Shown: positions 35,669-42,928 of the stretch, in pieces | Layout: each line of letters opens with the position of its first letter | How positions within the stretch are numbered: the first letter of the stretch is position 1 | Source of the DNA: Runella aurantiaca | GTDB taxonomy: Bacteria > Bacteroidota > Bacteroidia > Cytophagales > Spirosomataceae | Direction of reading: 5' to 3' | DNA: 64,000 bases | NCBI RefSeq assembly: GCF_003339505.1 | Contig: NZ_QPIW01000027.1 | Span: forward strand, 1 to 64,000 | Made by a program: the position numbers and the translations under genes | The notes under the pieces: model-generated | Seen by the model: the letters and a program-made list of their open reading frames with translations, nothing else | Databases searched by the model: none | What the model was told of the DNA's origin: nothing

Positions 35669-37770
35669 CGGGGAAGCTTTACGATAAATTCCGTATAGTT
35701 GCCATTTTCACTTTCTACCGTTATTTCTCCGTGATGCCCTTTTGTAACAATATCATAGCTTATCGACAAACCCAAACCAGTACCCTCGCCCGTTGATTTG
35801 GTCGTAAAAAAAGGTTGGAAGATTTTATTGATAATTTCGGGCGAAATGCCCGTCCCGTTGTCTTTGATTCTTAGTTCAACTTTGTCGTTTTTCAATTGGG
35901 TACTCACTTGTATTTCAGGTTGATAAGGTTTCCCCAATTGTCCAAATTTTTCGTGGGTGGCATAAAATGCATTGTTGAATAAATTGAGCAGAACTCGGCC
36001 CATTTCTTGAGGAACCATTTCAATTTCGGGCAAATCAAGGTCAAAATCAGTCTTCATTTCAATATTAAAAGAAGCATCGCGAGCTCTAAGCCCTTGGTAA
36101 GCAATATTCAGATACTCATGAGCTAGGTTGTTGAGGTTTGTTAAACGCCGCTCCCCAGTCCCCGTTCTTGAATGTTCTAGCATCCCCTTGACAATGCTGC
36201 TGGCTCGTTGGCCATGATGATTGATTTTTTGTTGATTTTGACTCAAATCGGAAACTAAATCACTGATTAGTTCTTTGTCAATTTTAGGTTTGGTTATTTC
36301 CTGTGTTAGTTCTTGGGCGAGTTCAATACTAAGCTCCGAAAAGTTATTAACAAAATTGAGGGGGTTTTGAATTTCGTGGGCAATACCAGCCGTGAGTTCT
36401 CCCAATGAGGCGAGTTTCTCTTTTAAAACTAGCTGGTCCTGGGTAATACGAAGTCGATTCAGTGATAGATTGAGTTCAACCGTCCGTTCTGTCACTTTTT
36501 GTTCCAGTTCGCGGTTTACTTTTGTTTGAAGTTGTTGATTTTCAAGTAATTGTTCGATGTTTTTCTTCTGTTTTTCTTCATTGTCTTTGCGAAGTATATT
36601 AATCATATTGGCAAGGGCAAAAGAGAACAAAATCACCTCGACCGTTAATCCTAGAGGGAGCGAATAATAAAACGTGAAATCGCTTTTTGGCAAAACGCCA
36701 GTTAGTACAAACATGATGCTGATTACTCCCATCAAGTTGGCTATGTAGCCTAAAAGCAGATAGCCAGCCGATGGGATTTGATCCTTTATGCATCTGATTC
36801 CCAGTGTAATAATGATAAAAATAGTAGCGGTCGAAACGATATATAAAAGAATAAAGGCGACTTCAAAATGGATGAAAAACAGGATACTTATGACGATATT
36901 GGATATAATTAACCCATTCAATACCCTGTGCCATTTTGGGTAATTATGCTGAGTTTTCATCAAACTTTGAATAAACAATAGGTACGCAACACCGTACAAT
37001 TCTGAACCGACGAGCTCAAAATGAGAAGCCCAAATGGGAAAAGATGATAATGATCTAAAGAGGGTAATCAGATAGCCAGAGTTGTTGGAGGTAAAATAAA
37101 ATGCAAAAAATAAAACGAATAGATAATAGGCATAACTCTTCAGTCTGGTGACAAAAAATATGATTAAATTATACAAAAACATAACCGAAAATATACCCAG
37201 AAAGCCAAAAATGACATTGCCTACTGCAGCGTCTCTTTCATCTACTTTGGACCTGGGTGCGATTTTAAAACGTAGGTCTTGGGGGATTTTAGAAATATGG
37301 CGGCGATACTCTAACCTAACAAAACACTTTTTTGTCTCCCCTGACTTCAACGGTACTTCTATATAATTTTTGTTGGCTTTTGGATAATCTCGTTTTTCGT
37401 AAGGATAAAGATGCCCCGTCTTTTTTAATTTAAAATCTTGGTTTTCCTGGTAGTAAAAATCAACAAAAGCCCAATTTTCAAAGTCAAAGACCCATTCTTC
37501 GTCGAGGTTGCTGTTGTTTTTAACCGAAAACTGCAACCAATACACGTCAATGTTCTTTTCTTTCAAGGTTTTTTCATGGGCGGGCTGGAATGGAAGAATG
37601 GAAGTTTTACTAAAAATAGCACTAGGTTGAAGCTTTTTTGAGGAATCTGACAATTGATAAAAGCCTTTTGTAACATCTACTTCTTTCAGATTTTGTAACG
37701 AAATCAATTGTGCATAACTAAAATGCGCAGTAAAAACCAGTACCCATACTACAAATGTAGAAATCCTCAT
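35665..37770 (-). CDS. 7TMR-DISM sensor histidine kinase, orphan
   Basis: A 701-aa sensor kinase. After a signal peptide (to about residue 20) come a 7TMR-DISMED2 extracellular domain (about 35-165), a seven-helix 7TMR-DISM region (about 182-400), a coiled coil (about 400-450), a HisKA box GIAHEIQNPLNFVNNF with phosphoacceptor His465, and a HATPase_c domain with NLFNNAFYA, IKDNGTGI and GEGTGLGLSISYDI. The extracellular domain often binds carbohydrates. No response regulator is adjacent. The upstream neighbour is the divergent 92-aa small protein gene. Confidence 0.85.
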   Translation of the reverse strand: MRISTFVVWVLVFTAHFSYAQLISLQNLKEVDVTKGFYQLSDSSKKLQPSAIFSKTSILPFQPAHEKTLKEKNIDVYWLQFSVKNNSNLDEEWVFDFENWAFVDFYYQENQDFKLKKTGHLYPYEKRDYPKANKNYIEVPLKSGETKKCFVRLEYRRHISKIPQDLRFKIAPRSKVDERDAAVGNVIFGFLGIFSVMFLYNLIIFFVTRLKSYAYYLFVLFFAFYFTSNNSGYLITLFRSLSSFPIWASHFELVGSELYGVAYLLFIQSLMKTQHNYPKWHRVLNGLIISNIVISILFFIHFEVAFILLYIVSTATIFIIITLGIRCIKDQIPSAGYLLLGYIANLMGVISIMFVLTGVLPKSDFTFYYSLPLGLTVEVILFSFALANMINILRKDNEEKQKKNIEQLLENQQLQTKVNRELEQKVTERTVELNLSLNRLRITQDQLVLKEKLASLGELTAGIAHEIQNPLNFVNNFSELSIELAQELTQEITKPKIDKELISDLVSDLSQNQQKINHHGQRASSIVKGMLEHSRTGTGERRLTNLNNLAHEYLNIAYQGLRARDASFNIEMKTDFDLDLPEIEMVPQEMGRVLLNLFNNAFYATHEKFGQLGKPYQPEIQVSTQLKNDKVELRIKDNGTGISPEIINKIFQPFFTTKSTGEGTGLGLSISYDIVTKGHHGEITVESENGNYTEFIVKLPR

Positions 37771-37957
37771 ATAAGCGAAATTTTTGGCTTGAATTTACGA
37801 AATTTATCCTTGCAAAAATTTAAATGGTATATTTTTGGAAAACTACTTATTTTTTATGTCATTTACATACATCATTTCACAACAACACTGTCTGATGTAC
37901 AATTTGTGAATTTATGTCACTTACGTTACCAAATTTTACCCTCTAAACCGCTCTACT

Positions 37958-38236
37958 ATGAAATCTACAGAAAAACTCAAAGACGCACTTGCGCGTGTTG
38001 GTGATCATGAACATCTTGTTCATTTAAATGCCCAAGCTAAAAACCTTACCAAAAAAGACATTACCGATTTTCTCAATAATAAGGTGGATAAAGATCTTAC
38101 GGTGGGAACACTTCACGCTTTGAAAAAACTTGCTAAGCAAAGAATTATTGAAGGAAAAAGCGCCTTTCCATGGGATAAAATGGAGGATGTTGAGCACAAT
38201 GAGGCAGATGATAGTATGTCAGGGGGAACTTGGTAA
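37958..38236 (+). CDS. 92-aa small protein with a C-terminal Gly-Gly motif
   Basis: A 92-aa charged protein I do not recognise. Residues 1-65 look helical (KLKDALARV, TKKDITDFLNNKV, TLHALKKLAKQRI), followed by KSAFPWDKMEDVEHNEADD and the end SMSGGTW with Gly89-Gly90. It is the first gene of a three-gene cassette with a papain-like protease and an AT-hook-like protein; a strong hairpin separates it from the protease gene. It could be a protease substrate, a peptide precursor with a Gly-Gly cleavage site, or an inhibitor of the protease. All three are inference. Confidence 0.6.
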   Translation: MKSTEKLKDALARVGDHEHLVHLNAQAKNLTKKDITDFLNNKVDKDLTVGTLHALKKLAKQRIIEGKSAFPWDKMEDVEHNEADDSMSGGTW

Positions 38237-38281
38237 CTGCTAACAAACCTCAATATTTTCGTTGAAAAAAAAGGTTAGTCT

Positions 38282-38329
38282 TACCGAAAAAGCATAAAAG
38301 CACATAAGCGCTTTTATGCTTTTTCGGTA
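38282..38329. terminator. 20-bp hairpin between small-protein and protease genes
   Basis: Positions 38282-38301 are exactly complementary to 38310-38329 with an 8-nt loop; the stem contains ACCGAAAAAGCATAAAAGC. No T-run follows on the plus strand (ATTTCG), while the minus-strand side has a run of eight T residues. It ends 14 nt before the protease start, so it may stabilise the upstream mRNA or limit read-through. Confidence 0.6.
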
Positions 38330-38343
38330 TTTCGTACTGCTTT

Positions 38344-39009
38344 ATGGCTACCAAAAAAGTAAAAAAGAACGTATTGGATTTTACTATGCAACCCCAGCAG
38401 CAATTTGCATGGTGTTGGACTGCGGTTGGAACAAGTTGTGCCCATTTTTATGACCCCGAAAGTCAGTGGACACAGTGTAAAGTAGCAAGCGCTTCTATCG
38501 AACCCTCGCCAGGAAATTGCTGTGACGATCCAGAGAGTCTTGCCTGCGATACTCCTTGGTACTTGATTACGACAAACAACCAAGGCTCTTTTGTAACTAC
38601 CCATATCCCTAGCAGTTTTGTGATTGGGGCTCTCCCTGTTCATAAATTAATGGCGGAAATTGATCAGGGCAGATTGGTGGCCTTTAAATTAGAAATAACG
38701 CTTGAACACGTGTTAGACTTTAACATTGATGGTCATGAAATCAAAATTCCAAAATTTGGACATTTTGTAGTTATTGCGGGCTACGAATCTTCAATGGCTT
38801 CCCCAAATGACCAGAACGTTATGGTGTATGTACACGACCCTTTCAGTCTCGAAAAAGGATACTCTACCATGACCTATGAAGTTTTTCAAACCAATTACAA
38901 ATGTCACGGTGGTGTAGTTGCGGATGCTAATAGCACAAATGGTATCGACAGCGTAACGGGTTGTATAGTGACCCATAGCTTCTTTACTTCTCCCCTTCAA
39001 AATACGTGA
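38344..39009 (+). CDS. Papain-like (AvrRpt2/C70-type) cysteine protease
   Basis: A 221-aa protein with the catalytic pattern of papain-like cysteine peptidases in the AvrRpt2 style: PQQQFAWCWTAVGTSCAHFY with oxyanion Gln at 18-20 and nucleophile Cys24, then KFGHFVVIAGY with His140, and VHDPF with Asp165. The N-terminal half has many other cysteines (32, 45, 59, 60, 68), suggesting disulfides or metal. There is no signal peptide. It starts 14 nt after a hairpin and is followed 3 nt after its stop by the AT-hook-like gene, so those two are co-transcribed. Confidence 0.75.
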   Translation: MATKKVKKNVLDFTMQPQQQFAWCWTAVGTSCAHFYDPESQWTQCKVASASIEPSPGNCCDDPESLACDTPWYLITTNNQGSFVTTHIPSSFVIGALPVHKLMAEIDQGRLVAFKLEITLEHVLDFNIDGHEIKIPKFGHFVVIAGYESSMASPNDQNVMVYVHDPFSLEKGYSTMTYEVFQTNYKCHGGVVADANSTNGIDSVTGCIVTHSFFTSPLQNT

Positions 39010-39012
39010 GTT

Positions 39013-39609
39013 ATGCCCATTAAAGAAGTTTTTGCCCCCGGTCAATCGGCTGAGCTATTTAAAAACTGGTCCTCTAAACAAAAAAAAGGGAGGCCTCGAA
39101 AACGGCCTCATGCGTATGAAGAATCCATCCCTCATAAAGTTTTTCATGCAGGACTGAATGATATTATTTCTGGAAAAGGATTAGAAAATGCCCAACTGGT
39201 TGCGTGGCGGCATCTTCATGCTGATGCAAAAGGAAATCATGCCCTTGTTGAAATCAAAATTGGAGAAAAAGAAGACGAGCATGTTTTGCAAGAAGCCCAT
39301 TTTGGGCCCATGGCCCTCGAACATAAGTTATTGTTGTCTAAACTTAAAGAGCTTGAAAAGCTAAAAAATGAAGATTTTGAGCTTGCCTATCTCAGAATAT
39401 TTGCCCTCAGAATAAATACCATTTGGCTACGTGCTGACCAACGAGAAAATGATTTTTTTATCCCCATTGCACCATGTTTTAATGGGTTTGTAGCAGGCGA
39501 ACTTTATTCATCCCCAGATTTTCTGAAGCTTGCTCAGGGAGCTGCCCAACGTTTTTATCAAAACAGTCAGCCAAGAAGCCTCGAAGATGATGATTTGAAA
39601 GGAGGGTAA
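39013..39609 (+). CDS. Unknown 198-aa protein with AT-hook-like motif
   Basis: A 198-aa protein with no family I recognise. A basic KKGRPRKRP segment (24-32) has the GRP core of an AT-hook, flanked by Lys and Arg. The middle is helical and acidic (LEHKLLLSKLKELEKLKNEDFELAYLRIFALRINTIWLRADQ). It ends EDDDLKGG, a C-terminal Gly-Gly. It is the third gene of the protease cassette. The role could be DNA or RNA binding, protease partner or substrate. Its stop is 5 nt from that of the convergent HTTM gene. Confidence 0.6.
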   Translation: MPIKEVFAPGQSAELFKNWSSKQKKGRPRKRPHAYEESIPHKVFHAGLNDIISGKGLENAQLVAWRHLHADAKGNHALVEIKIGEKEDEHVLQEAHFGPMALEHKLLLSKLKELEKLKNEDFELAYLRIFALRINTIWLRADQRENDFFIPIAPCFNGFVAGELYSSPDFLKLAQGAAQRFYQNSQPRSLEDDDLKGG

Positions 39610-39614
39610 GCGTT

Positions 39615-40514
39615 TTAAAAATGAGACAGCCATTCAAAAAAAAGGCAATATTCCTTTGGTGTAATGAATGCCGATAACCCTAAAATCATCGTTAGCTGAA
39701 AGAATCCAAACCGCAAAAAAATCCAAAGGCCAATGTGGAGCAATACGCCCATTGCGAGTACAGGAAGCCTGAATTCTTCAATCCAAATCAACGAAAAAAG
39801 GGCCGCTTCTATCACTAAAGTTCCGTAGGTTGTACACTTAAAAAACCACGTACGGTCCAATGCTTTCGGTAGTTCTCGGCGGTTCCAAATCCTTGCCTTC
39901 AGTACTTTTTGGGTAGCGGTACCATCGCGCCACCATTCCCCCGTTAATTTAAACAGCACGTTTTTTGCGTAAATATTGGCCATGAAAAGCTGAATCAAGA
40001 TCAATGTCCAAGGCCAGCCTGTTGCTTCCGATCGAAGAAGATGCTTGGTATCTAAAATGGAGAGTTGAGCGTCGGTAGGAGAGAATATAAGGAATAGGCA
40101 AAAAAAACGATAGACGGTATCTCCCGAACTTAAAACATAAATATTCCGATTGTGAATCGAAACAAGCGTAATAAAACAGACAAATGCCGCCAGATTTGGT
40201 AGAATTCCCAAAGTCAAGCAAAGGCCTGCCATAAATTGAATACCGAAAATCAGGTTAAGGGATGCGGTGGTTGGAGGTAAATAATTGAGAAGTGAAAAGC
40301 GAAGGTCTTTTTTGTTTCTTTTATAATCATCGTAGCCAAACCAACCTTCGGGTTGCAACAGTATCTTGTTTTTGCCCTGCCAAACCCACGTTTCAATCAA
40401 TACCAAAATACCCGTCAACAGGCGTAAAACGCTGATGGTTAGCGTGGATTGATTGCTAAAAAAAAAGTCATTCCACGATTTTAACAGTTGGTTCAGGGTG
40501 ATAAATTCCGTCAT
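39615..40514 (-). CDS. HTTM (vitamin-K-dependent-carboxylase-like) membrane protein
   Basis: A 299-aa polytopic membrane protein of the HTTM class, related to the membrane part of vitamin-K-dependent gamma-glutamyl carboxylase. Seven or eight helices are predicted. Family-like features are the N-terminal VLRLLTGILVLIETWVWQGK, the loop FGYDDYKRNKKDLRFSLLNYLPP, SGDTVYRFFCLFLIF, QLFMANIYAKNVLFKLTGEWWRDGTA, and LLHIGLWIFLRFGFFQLTMI. Biochemical activity in bacteria is unproven; the class often pairs with thiol or quinone chemistry. It follows the 174-aa partner gene after 15 nt. Confidence 0.8.
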   Translation of the reverse strand: MTEFITLNQLLKSWNDFFFSNQSTLTISVLRLLTGILVLIETWVWQGKNKILLQPEGWFGYDDYKRNKKDLRFSLLNYLPPTTASLNLIFGIQFMAGLCLTLGILPNLAAFVCFITLVSIHNRNIYVLSSGDTVYRFFCLFLIFSPTDAQLSILDTKHLLRSEATGWPWTLILIQLFMANIYAKNVLFKLTGEWWRDGTATQKVLKARIWNRRELPKALDRTWFFKCTTYGTLVIEAALFSLIWIEEFRLPVLAMGVLLHIGLWIFLRFGFFQLTMILGLSAFITPKEYCLFFEWLSHF

Positions 40515-40529
40515 TGATTTTACTGCGTC

Positions 40530-41054
40530 TTATTGTTGAGATAGTTCGTAAGTGAACACTCGTTGGCTTAGCCAAGGAAACATCGCTCGTTGTTGGGGTT
40601 TTTGGGGTTCATGAAACCTGATTATGTGTACTTTAAGGGGAGTTTTGGATGAAGGGTTGGTCTTATGATACTCGCGTAAAATAAAATTACAAACGGCTTC
40701 TTTGGGAACATCATCCTTTTGAGAGAGCAACTGATTATGCATCTTAATAAATCTAAAATGCGGTGCCCATTGATAATCATTTTTTAAGGTATATTCAGGG
40801 AGTTTCCAAGGCTGAATGGTTCCGTCCGTAAATTCAATTTCAAAGCCAATCAAAAAATTTTTAGAAACGGGCTGAGGCGCAAACAACGCCCAATAATTGT
40901 CAAGTCCTGCCCAACAAATGTACTTACTGAAATAGTTGTGAAGAATTTGTCTAAAAAAATATCCTTCAGGAAGACACCAGAAAAGCAGCAGAATACTCAT
41001 TAAAACAATGAAAATGCTGGCTCCAATTTTCTGAAGAATATCTAAAGAATCCAT
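40530..41054 (-). CDS. Small membrane partner of the HTTM protein
   Basis: A 174-aa protein with one N-terminal transmembrane helix (SIFIVLMSILLLFWCLP, about 13-29) and a soluble domain: DNYWALFAPQPVSKNFLIGFEIEFTDGTIQPWKLPEY, then CNFILREYHKTNPSSKTPLKVHIIRF. The W-x-L-F-A-P-x-P segment is usual in proteins encoded just before HTTM genes in Bacteroidota. Its function is unknown. The 15-nt spacing to the HTTM gene indicates one operon. Confidence 0.72.
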   Translation of the reverse strand: MDSLDILQKIGASIFIVLMSILLLFWCLPEGYFFRQILHNYFSKYICWAGLDNYWALFAPQPVSKNFLIGFEIEFTDGTIQPWKLPEYTLKNDYQWAPHFRFIKMHNQLLSQKDDVPKEAVCNFILREYHKTNPSSKTPLKVHIIRFHEPQKPQQRAMFPWLSQRVFTYELSQQ

Positions 41055-41363
41055 TTTGATTGATTTTGTAAGGCTAAAATAAGGTTAAAAGTTAAAACAA
41101 AAAATGATTTGTTCTTTCTTGGCCTTGACTCGGTAGGTTGGCGCGTTTGGGGTAAGAACAAAGTAATTTAGAAACGTTGAAATGAGCGATATTGAAGCAA
41201 AAAAAATGGATAACTAGGTAAACCTAGAGGGGGGAAATGCTTTTTCTAGTAAAAAAAAGCATAATTTTTGAAATGATTTTAACCAATATTGCAATTATTG
41301 ATTTTAAAAGGTTACTTTTGTAACGGTAATTACCATTTTTTTCATTCTTTTATTTTTTTTTCA
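41055..41363. other. Divergent 309-nt intergenic region before the cold-shock gene
   Basis: No gene is seen. From left to right it holds a CTAGGT-AA-ACCTAG inverted repeat (41214-41227), a hairpin ATGCTTTTT/AAAAAGCAT (41237-41262) followed by AATTTTT, the csp promoter elements (41289-41320), and a perfect 10-bp palindrome GGTAATTACC (41325-41334). The hairpin could end a short RNA or shield the csp promoter. Confidence 0.45.
41289..41320 (+). promoter_or_regulatory. Bacteroidota-type promoter of the cold-shock gene
   Basis: TTG (41289-41291) as -33 and TACTTTTG (41313-41320) as an exact -7 TAnnTTTG element are separated by 21 nt, which is within the usual range. The leader would be about 36 nt and begins with a palindrome. 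Confidence 0.5.
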
Positions 41364-41555
41364 ATGAACACAGGAACAGTAAAGTTCTTCAATGAAACCA
41401 AAGGATTCGGTTTTATCGTAGACAGTAACACAGGCGAAGAAATTTTTGTACACGTATCAGGTCTTATCGACAACGTACGTGAAGGTGACGTAGTTACTTT
41501 CGAGCCTGCACAAGGCAAGAAAGGCTTGAACGCTACGAAAGTGAAACGTGCGTAA
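41364..41555 (+). CDS. Cold-shock protein, CspA family
   Basis: A 63-aa single cold-shock domain protein that binds single-stranded RNA and DNA. RNP1 is KGFGFI (13-18) and RNP2 is EIFVHVS (26-32); it ends GKKGLNATKVKRA. The start ATG at 41364 gives the normal length for the family; the open frame extends upstream across the promoter. A GAAA-tetraloop terminator follows, so it is a single-gene transcript. Confidence 0.93.
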   Translation: MNTGTVKFFNETKGFGFIVDSNTGEEIFVHVSGLIDNVREGDVVTFEPAQGKKGLNATKVKRA

Positions 41556-41620
41556 TACTCACGCAAACGAAATACATTTTGTTTAGAGTAACTTAGGGAG
41601 CTTAAAACGATGTAAGAATC

Positions 41621-41658
41621 AAAAGGCAAATCGGAAACGGTTTGCCTTTTGTATTTTT
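41621..41658 (+). terminator. Terminator with GAAA tetraloop after the cold-shock gene
   Basis: AAAAGGCAAATCG (41621-41633) pairs with CGGTTTGCCTTTT (41638-41650), 13 bp with one G-U pair, closed by GAAA, followed by GTATTTTT. It also faces the convergent apbE gene. Confidence 0.8.
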
Positions 41659-41670
41659 CGGGCCAGCCTG

Positions 41671-42681
41671 CTAAAAATTAGCCGTTTTCCATTCAAGCCC
41701 ATTTTGCTCCAAGAGCCAGATGCGAACAGACTTCAATTTTTTCGCGACTTTTTTGCCTTCTTTTATTCCTAACACGCTAAACGCCGTGGCGAGGGCGTCG
41801 GCCGCGGTTCCGTTGGGAGCAATCACCGTGGTGCGTGTATGGGTGGTAAGACCAACGCCCGTGCGCGGGTCTACGATGTGGGAATATTTGACTCCATTGT
41901 GTTCCATAAAACGGTAGGTGTTTCCTGAAGTGGCCACCCCGCAATTTTTTAGTGTCAATACACGTTTGGCTGTACTGTCTTTCCCTCCCGAACTCACTTC
42001 AATCTCCCAACCCTTTTTTTGAGGAGGAGCCTCGCCGATGGTTAAGTCCCCGCCAGCATCTAAAAAAGCGGCAGAAATGCCAAAATAGCGCAATATGCGC
42101 AGGGCATCATCGGCGGCGTAGCCTTTTCCGATACCGCCAAAATCGAGACGCATTCCTTTTTGGGTAAGCATCACGGTACAATTTTTAGCATTCAAACGGA
42201 TTTTTTTATAGCCAACGCTTTGTTTTGCTTCATGAATTTGGGCGCTGTCGGGGAAATAATTGCGCCGCAAAGCACGCCGCCAGAGTTGAACAATCGGCCC
42301 GACGCTCACATCAAACGTGCCTTTGGTTTGTTTACTATAATGAACCGACTGCTGAAGAATATCAAAGAGTATTGGACCTGCTAAAAAGGGCTCTCCCGAG
42401 CCAGCCGTTGCCGATAAACGATTGGTTTCGCTACCGTCTAAGTAGTCACTCAAGATGGTATTTAGGTACTCAATGCGTTTAAAAACACTATCCGAAGCCA
42501 CTTTTGCGATTGAGTCATGAGGGGCATAAAAAACAAGATTGAATTCTGACCCCATCGCGTTCCAAGCGTATGAATACCGATTTTGGGTATGTGCTGGAAG
42601 GGCGGTACAAAAAGAGAAAATACAAAAAAAGAATGCGTATTGAGGCAAAACTAGAGAGAAGTGTACTTTAAATTTAAACAT
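41671..42681 (-). CDS. apbE: FAD:protein FMN transferase (ApbE family)
   Basis: A 336-aa exported enzyme of the ApbE family, which attaches FMN to Thr residues of redox proteins such as NqrC/RnfG. After a signal peptide (to about PAHTQ, residue 32) come YSYAWNAMGSEFNLVF, DYLDGSETNRLSATAGSGEPF, RLDFGGIGKGYAADDALRIL, AAFLDAGGDLTIGE, SGNTYRF, YSHIVDPRTGVGLTTHTRTTVIAPNGTAADALATAFSVLG. No flavinylation target gene is adjacent. I used ATG 42681 (42687 also possible); the open frame runs over 100 codons further, across the cysE leader on the other strand, without conserved content. Confidence 0.9.
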   Translation of the reverse strand: MFKFKVHFSLVLPQYAFFFCIFSFCTALPAHTQNRYSYAWNAMGSEFNLVFYAPHDSIAKVASDSVFKRIEYLNTILSDYLDGSETNRLSATAGSGEPFLAGPILFDILQQSVHYSKQTKGTFDVSVGPIVQLWRRALRRNYFPDSAQIHEAKQSVGYKKIRLNAKNCTVMLTQKGMRLDFGGIGKGYAADDALRILRYFGISAAFLDAGGDLTIGEAPPQKKGWEIEVSSGGKDSTAKRVLTLKNCGVATSGNTYRFMEHNGVKYSHIVDPRTGVGLTTHTRTTVIAPNGTAADALATAFSVLGIKEGKKVAKKLKSVRIWLLEQNGLEWKTANF

Positions 42682-42786
42682 TATCATTCGGTGGAATTGT
42701 ACAATCTGCAAATAAATGGTAACTTTTTTTGGAATAATGAACCTTTTTGCACGGTTTTTGGTATCAAAATTATAAAAATCATTCCT

Positions 42787-42834
42787 GTGAAAACCAAACG
42801 TGCCGCTGTTTGTTGTTGCTGTATCCGTGACTAA
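42787..42834 (+). CDS. Cysteine-rich leader peptide of cysE ([15 protein letters not shown])
   Basis: A 15-codon open frame beginning at GTG 42787 and ending at TAA 42832-42834. Codons 9-12 (42811-42822) are TGT TGT TGC TGT, four consecutive cysteines. It is too short to be a functional protein in the usual sense but has the make-up of a leader peptide whose translation speed reports charged tRNA-Cys. It sits 94 nt before cysE, a gene for cysteine synthesis, and is followed by a matching terminator/antiterminator pair. No Shine-Dalgarno sequence is visible, as is normal here. Confidence 0.8.
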   Translation: MKTKRAAVCCCCIRD

Positions 42835-42839
42835 GACAT

Positions 42840-42911
42840 GGAAAGGGAATAATTTACGCTTCAAAACTAAGAAATTGAGCCGCCCTTTCCTGAAGAAAGG
42901 GCTTTTATTTT
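42840..42911 (+). promoter_or_regulatory. cysE transcription attenuator (terminator/antiterminator)
   Basis: Terminator: GCCCTTTC (42882-42889) pairs with GAAAGGGC (42895-42902), 8 bp with a 5-nt loop, followed by TTTTATTTT (42903-42911). Antiterminator: GGAAAGGG (42840-42847) is exactly complementary to CCCTTTCC (42883-42890), so the two structures exclude each other. A ribosome at the leader stop codon (42832) would cover 42840-42847 and favour termination. One stalled at the Cys codons (42811-42822) would leave it free and favour read-through into cysE. Confidence 0.75.
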
Positions 42912-42928
42912 GTAATTCAATCAATGCC

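Noticed and set aside
42800-42928. N-terminal extension of cysE in frame from GTG 42800
   Set aside because: It would read through the attenuator terminator and does not resemble the CysE N-terminus. The leader peptide is in a different frame.
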